From NCBI GenBank assembly GCA_905480145.1, contig CAJQPA010000008.1, positions 62,001-126,000 of the forward strand: a stretch of 64,000 nt of DNA, given 5' to 3'. This document shows, piece after piece, positions 60,423 through 64,000 of the stretch. How positions within the stretch are numbered: position 1 is the stretch's first letter; each line of letters begins with the position of its first letter. This DNA is from an uncultured Flavobacteriales bacterium. Lineage in GTDB: Bacteria; Bacteroidota; Bacteroidia; Flavobacteriales_D; Crocinitomicaceae. The notes under the pieces were generated by a model. That model was given only the letters and a program-made list of their open reading frames with translations, made no database searches and had not been told where the DNA came from. The position numbers were made by a program, and so were the translations under genes.

Positions 60423-61431
60423 TCTTATTATTATCCTTGTTACGACAAGTGTATTTGGTCAACTTAAGTCCAAGAAATACATCAAGAAGAATAAAAAAGT
60501 AGAGGCATACCAATATGGAGTTAACGGGATATATGGCAGGGGAATAACCTTTAATAGTAGCCGCTTATACATCAGTAATTCAGATGGTTCTGTATACTTC
60601 GTTAAAGATAAAGAACAAGGTTCAATTCTGATTTTTAAAATGCCAAATATTGAAGAGTTAAGAGATGTCGAAGTCGTTGGTGAGAACATTCTTGCTATGC
60701 AAAGTGGAGATAATGGAGTTATTGTTCAAATGAATCTCAATGGCAACGTCAAACTTATAGAAGCCCCTGAATGGAAAGGTGTTTTTTTAGATGGGATGGA
60801 TTTTATTGGAGAAAGAGGTTTTCTTATGGGAGATCCTGTCAATGGAGTTTTTAGCTTGTTTCACACGAACGATGGAGGGAATTCATGGCAAAGGTGCAAA
60901 GGAGAAGTCAATGCCTTTAAGGGGGAAGCTGGTTTTGCTGCGAGTGGATCTAATGTTCAAATGCTCAATGACAGCACTTATACTTTTGTATCAGGCGGAG
61001 AGAAAAGTAGATTTTTTAAATCTACCAACCATGGTAACACCTGGAAAGCAATAGAATTACCTTATTACCCTGGAGAATCAACAGGCCCCTATTCCATGTG
61101 TTTCTCTTCAGATTCTATTGGAGTAATAGTTGGTGGAGATTACAAAGACCCAACTCTTAAAATGAATGTCTGTTTTTACACTTATGATGGTGGTGATTCG
61201 TGGTTCAATGCTGAGAATCCTACTCGTGGCTATCGTTCTTGTGTGTTCTTTAAAGATGATGTTTTCTACTCCTGTGGAAGAAATGGTCTGGATTTCTCAA
61301 TAAACTATGGTAAAGACTGGACAGGTTTCGCCGATGGTGCATTCTTTAGCTTAGCCGCCAACGAAACAGATCTTATTGCAACCATGAAAGATGGTTCAGT
61401 AAAATTCTTTAACCTAATTGATTTAAAATGA
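60403..61431 (+). CDS. Secreted BNR/YCF48-like beta-propeller protein
   Basis: A 342-residue protein with a signal peptide (INSLIIILVTTSVFGQ). The body repeats a propeller blade with the BNR motif (TNDGGNSWQRC, STNHGNTWKAIEL, TYDGGDSWFNAE, NYGKDWTGF), as in YCF48-type and sialidase-like proteins. It is often named an oxidoreductase, but I see no redox motif. Probably a binding or assembly protein at the cell surface or in the periplasm. It overlaps the acyltransferase gene by 20 bp and the next gene by 4 bp. Confidence 0.82.
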   Translation: MKNLINSLIIILVTTSVFGQLKSKKYIKKNKKVEAYQYGVNGIYGRGITFNSSRLYISNSDGSVYFVKDKEQGSILIFKMPNIEELRDVEVVGENILAMQSGDNGVIVQMNLNGNVKLIEAPEWKGVFLDGMDFIGERGFLMGDPVNGVFSLFHTNDGGNSWQRCKGEVNAFKGEAGFAASGSNVQMLNDSTYTFVSGGEKSRFFKSTNHGNTWKAIELPYYPGESTGPYSMCFSSDSIGVIVGGDYKDPTLKMNVCFYTYDGGDSWFNAENPTRGYRSCVFFKDDVFYSCGRNGLDFSINYGKDWTGFADGAFFSLAANETDLIATMKDGSVKFFNLIDLK

Positions 61432-62078
61432 ATAAAGTAGAATTAATCATCGAAGAGATTAAAGGGCAATTTGAGAATGACACAAGTGGCCATGATTGGC
61501 ATCATATCAATAGAGTTCTAAATATTTCAAGATACCTCCATTCAATTGAGGGGGGGAATTTGGAAGTTATAGAACTCGCGGCAATACTTCACGACATATC
61601 TGACCACAAATTTAATGGTGGGAAATTAGATGAAGGTGGTAAAGTTGCTCAAGAAATACTAACCAATCACAAAATCGATACGGAAACGATTGCTAAAGTC
61701 CGCTACATTGTTGATAACATTAGCTATAAGGGAGCAAATACAGAAACTGAAATGAATACCCTTGAAGGGAAAATAGTTCAGGATGCAGACCGAATTGACG
61801 CTATCGGAGCCATTGGAATTGCACGTACTTTTGCATACGGAGGAAATACCAATCAAGCTATTTACGATCCTGCACTTAAGGTGAACATGCACGAATCTTT
61901 TGAAGATTATGCGAAAGCAAAAACCTGTACAATAAATCATTTCTATGAAAAACTTTTATTGTTAAAAGATAGGCTTAACACAAAGACTGGAAAAAAACTA
62001 GGACAAGAAAGACATGAATTAATGGAGAATTATTTAAATTCATTTCTTAATGAATGGAATTTCTTTCAAGAAAAATAA
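61428..62078 (+). CDS. HD-domain phosphohydrolase
   Basis: A 216-residue HD protein. Metal ligands are in GHDWHHINRV, the HD pair ILHDISDHKF and QDADRIDAIGAIGIARTFAYGG. This YedJ-like type removes phosphate from nucleotides or related metabolites; substrate unknown. It overlaps the BNR gene by 4 bp (ATGA) and is followed by the ROK kinase after 2 bp. Confidence 0.9.
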   Translation: MNKVELIIEEIKGQFENDTSGHDWHHINRVLNISRYLHSIEGGNLEVIELAAILHDISDHKFNGGKLDEGGKVAQEILTNHKIDTETIAKVRYIVDNISYKGANTETEMNTLEGKIVQDADRIDAIGAIGIARTFAYGGNTNQAIYDPALKVNMHESFEDYAKAKTCTINHFYEKLLLLKDRLNTKTGKKLGQERHELMENYLNSFLNEWNFFQEK

Positions 62079-62080
62079 CA

Positions 62081-63034
62081 ATGAACAATAAACTTGCTTT
62101 AGGAATAGATATAGGAGGCACTAATACTGCATTCGGACTGGTTGATGAAAAAGGCGCAGTCATTTTCCATGATAGTATTCCGACCCGAGACTATAATGAC
62201 GCCGCTTTATTGATTGACAAAATTTACAGAATTCTTCACTACACTGAATTTAGCCAAAATATTATTGGCATTGGAATTGGCGCTCCAAACGGAAATGCTT
62301 TTTCAGGCAGTATAGAGTTTGCTCCTAACCTCAAATGGAAAGGAATTATTCCAATCGCCAAAATGTTTGCGAGTAAATTCAACATACTATCCTACCTAAC
62401 AAACGATGCCAATGCAGCCGCTTTGGGTGAGAAGATTTACGGGGCCGCTAAGGATTTAGAAGATTTTGTTTCTATAACACTTGGAACTGGCCTAGGAAGT
62501 GGTGTTATTGTTAATGGCCAATTAGTTTATGGCTCTAATGGCCTCGCTGGAGAGTATGGTCACATTAGAGTAGTTCATGATGGAAGAGATTGCGGATGCG
62601 GTAGAAAAGGATGTTTAGAAACCTATGCTTCATCCACCGGAATAGTGCGTTCAATAGATCTTCTAGATTCCCCAAACAAGAGCACATCTATCCTGAATCT
62701 AATAAAGAAACCCACCGCTATTGACATTTTTAATTCTGCAGAAAAAGGAGATAAATTCAGTCAAGAAATCATAGATTTTACAGCTGAAAAGTTGGGCAAT
62801 GCTCTAGCTGATTTTGCTTGCTTCTCCAACCCTGAGGCGTACATATTATTTGGAGGAATTGCTCAAAGCGGCGAAGGCTTTAGAACCAAAGTGCAACACC
62901 ATATGGATGAAGGATTATTACCAATATATAAGGGTATTGAAGTAAGACTGTCAAAACTTCATGGAGATAACGCAGCCATTTTAGGAGCTTCATCTATCGT
63001 TTGGAGTAAAAAAGATAAAATCAAGATTACTTAA
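62081..63034 (+). CDS. ROK-family sugar kinase (glucokinase-like)
   Basis: A 317-residue protein from the ATG at 62081 (MNNKLALGIDIGGTNTAFG); the longer frame starts inside the HD gene. It has the phosphate loop DIGGTNTAFG, IGIGAPN, TNDANAAALGE, SITLGTGLGSGVIV, GEYGHIRVV and the zinc motif CGCGRKGCLE. It should phosphorylate glucose or N-acetylmannosamine/-glucosamine with ATP. Last gene of the lptD run; 69 bp to the next gene. Confidence 0.93.
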   Translation: MNNKLALGIDIGGTNTAFGLVDEKGAVIFHDSIPTRDYNDAALLIDKIYRILHYTEFSQNIIGIGIGAPNGNAFSGSIEFAPNLKWKGIIPIAKMFASKFNILSYLTNDANAAALGEKIYGAAKDLEDFVSITLGTGLGSGVIVNGQLVYGSNGLAGEYGHIRVVHDGRDCGCGRKGCLETYASSTGIVRSIDLLDSPNKSTSILNLIKKPTAIDIFNSAEKGDKFSQEIIDFTAEKLGNALADFACFSNPEAYILFGGIAQSGEGFRTKVQHHMDEGLLPIYKGIEVRLSKLHGDNAAILGASSIVWSKKDKIKIT

Positions 63035-63103
63035 AAATAAATTTTCAAGTTGAATATAAATAGTGTAACCTAATAAACAAGTCACTAACAAAATATTCAC
63101 TTT

Positions 63104-63565
63104 ATGAAACTAGCTACCCTATTTTCAGCACTAGCTTGTTCGCTCATGCTGACCTCCAGTTCATTTTCTCAAAAGATGAATAATGAAAAATTAATTAAAC
63201 ATCTTTCAACCGAATGCGACAGTATTTCTGGAAGCAATGGTAATTGGCAGTTGTTTTTTAGAGGAATAGTTGTTCTGGCTGTGACAAATAAAAAAACAAA
63301 TCGATTAAAATTATTATCGCCGATAGCATACACTAAAGAAGTAAAATCAGAAGTGCTTGGCTTATGCATGAAGGCAAATTTCGACAATCTAAAAGATGTC
63401 AAATATGCTATCTCAAACAACATTATCTGGAGTGTTTTTGATCACGAATTTAAAATACTCACGACAGATCAAATAGACCGAGTAATGCTTCAGATTTACT
63501 TCAGTACAGGGACTTTTGGAGGTAACTACTCAAGTTCAGATATATCAATCGCAGAAAACAAGTAA
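63104..63565 (+). CDS. Small secreted protein of unknown function
   Basis: A 153-residue protein with a signal peptide (LFSALACSLMLTSSSFSQ). The mature part is alpha/beta (WQLFFRGIVVLAVTNKKTNRLKLLSPIAY, FDNLKDVKYAISNNIIWSVF, DQIDRVMLQIYFSTG) with two cysteines (Cys38-Asp-Ser-Ile-Ser and Cys87 regions). I recognise no family. It ends exactly where the convergent gene ends. Confidence 0.7.
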   Translation: MKLATLFSALACSLMLTSSSFSQKMNNEKLIKHLSTECDSISGSNGNWQLFFRGIVVLAVTNKKTNRLKLLSPIAYTKEVKSEVLGLCMKANFDNLKDVKYAISNNIIWSVFDHEFKILTTDQIDRVMLQIYFSTGTFGGNYSSSDISIAENK

Positions 63566-64000
63566 TCATTCGTTTACTTTTTTGAGAATTAAATAATGCT
63601 CAAACTTATCCTGAATAAAAGTAATCAACTCCATTTCTGAAGCTGTTTTTAGGAAATTTTCATCAATATTTAAAAACTCTACGAATTTTTCAAACTCATC
63701 CGGAGTTAATTCTATGATATTAAAAGCGACATAGGTTCTAAGCAGCTCTTGAACAATTCTATTTTGATTATCAGAATGCTCCCATTCTGCAACAGTTCGC
63801 TTAGAACGTTCTTTCTTAGAAAAAGCTTGGTATAATGCGGTAATAGGACTCTGAAGAACTTCTATACCAGTGACCATTCTAGTTTCACGCATTGCCAAAG
63901 TAGATCTCTCCTCTCTTATTTGTGCCAAAGATTTAATTGGCCTAACAACAACCTCTTGAATTTCCTGTGCCTTTCCAGAAATGTAAATATTAACAATGTG
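63566..64000 (-). CDS. Hypothetical protein, 5' end beyond the window
   Basis: The minus-strand frame is open from the window edge to its stop at 63566, at least 144 residues. The visible part has a beta segment (HIVNIYISGKAQEIQEVVVRP) and then helical, charged sequence (TALYQAFSKKERSKRTVAEWEHS, LTPDEFEKFVEFLN). A start at 63928 is possible in sequence (TTG), but the open frame upstream looks coding, so I treat the gene as truncated. It resembles the C-terminal half of small exported Bacteroidota proteins with a carboxypeptidase-regulatory-like N-terminus; this is a guess. Confidence 0.6.
   Translation of the reverse strand, partial: HIVNIYISGKAQEIQEVVVRPIKSLAQIREERSTLAMRETRMVTGIEVLQSPITALYQAFSKKERSKRTVAEWEHSDNQNRIVQELLRTYVAFNIIELTPDEFEKFVEFLNIDENFLKTASEMELITFIQDKFEHYLILKKVNE

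Overview
The window comes from an AT-rich member of the phylum Bacteroidota, most likely order Flavobacteriales. The reasons are type IX secretion (T9SS) C-terminal sorting domains on four proteins, a PorG-like barrel, a Bacteroidota-type LptD, and -7 promoter boxes of the form TAnnTTTG in front of many genes. Several of these boxes sit only 3-10 nt before the start codon, which implies leaderless or nearly leaderless mRNAs. I saw no rRNA, tRNA, CRISPR array, insertion sequence or prophage. Both ends are cut: a gene tail lies at 1-117 and a 5'-truncated minus-strand gene runs off the right end (63566-64000).

Layout. 1-9.5 kb: a Cys/His-rich metal-binding lipoprotein, YwbE, a cold-shock-domain protein, a Kir-type potassium channel, a DEVD-box RNA helicase, a radical SAM enzyme and a MOSC protein sharing a 38-bp palindromic divergent promoter, DUF1853, a beta-barrel, a YchJ-like protein, two small cytosolic proteins and a short HPF. 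9.6-14 kb: an error-prone polymerase pair (DnaE-type plus DinB) behind a 39-bp inverted repeat. 14-18 kb: B12-type radical SAM, GNAT, MFS exporter. 18.2-23.5 kb: a nitric-oxide signalling cluster made of a sigma-54 response regulator, an H-NOX haem sensor, a PAS-rich hybrid kinase and a lone receiver. 24-26.6 kb: a MoxR-like ATPase with a VWA partner. 26.9-43.4 kb: housekeeping and membrane genes, including LysE, YdjM, P450 with RhlE-like helicase, rhodanese, a PyrD-HMG-CoA lyase pair, a PorG-like protein and an ECF sigma with a membrane partner.

43.7-48.4 kb is a probable cell-surface copper locus. It holds a T9SS cargo, two overlapping genes that look like complementary halves of a multicopper oxidase, and, facing them, an MbnH-like dihaem enzyme and an MbnP-like copper protein carrying its own T9SS signal. 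49-63 kb is envelope and core metabolism: a five-gene minus-strand run (amidase, MCE protein, two Fe-S electron carriers, unknown) divergent from a seven-gene plus-strand run led by lptD (YqgE, RarA, LpxL-like acyltransferase, BNR protein, HD phosphohydrolase, ROK kinase). The lptD gene seems to start at a GTG coupled to a 10-codon leader ORF.

The observations I think most deserve follow-up are the surface copper locus with its apparent split oxidase, the H-NOX cluster, the 38-bp palindromic leaderless promoter, the 39-bp inverted repeat before the mutagenic polymerases, and the lptD leader ORF. All functional calls come from reading motifs by eye; no database search was run.
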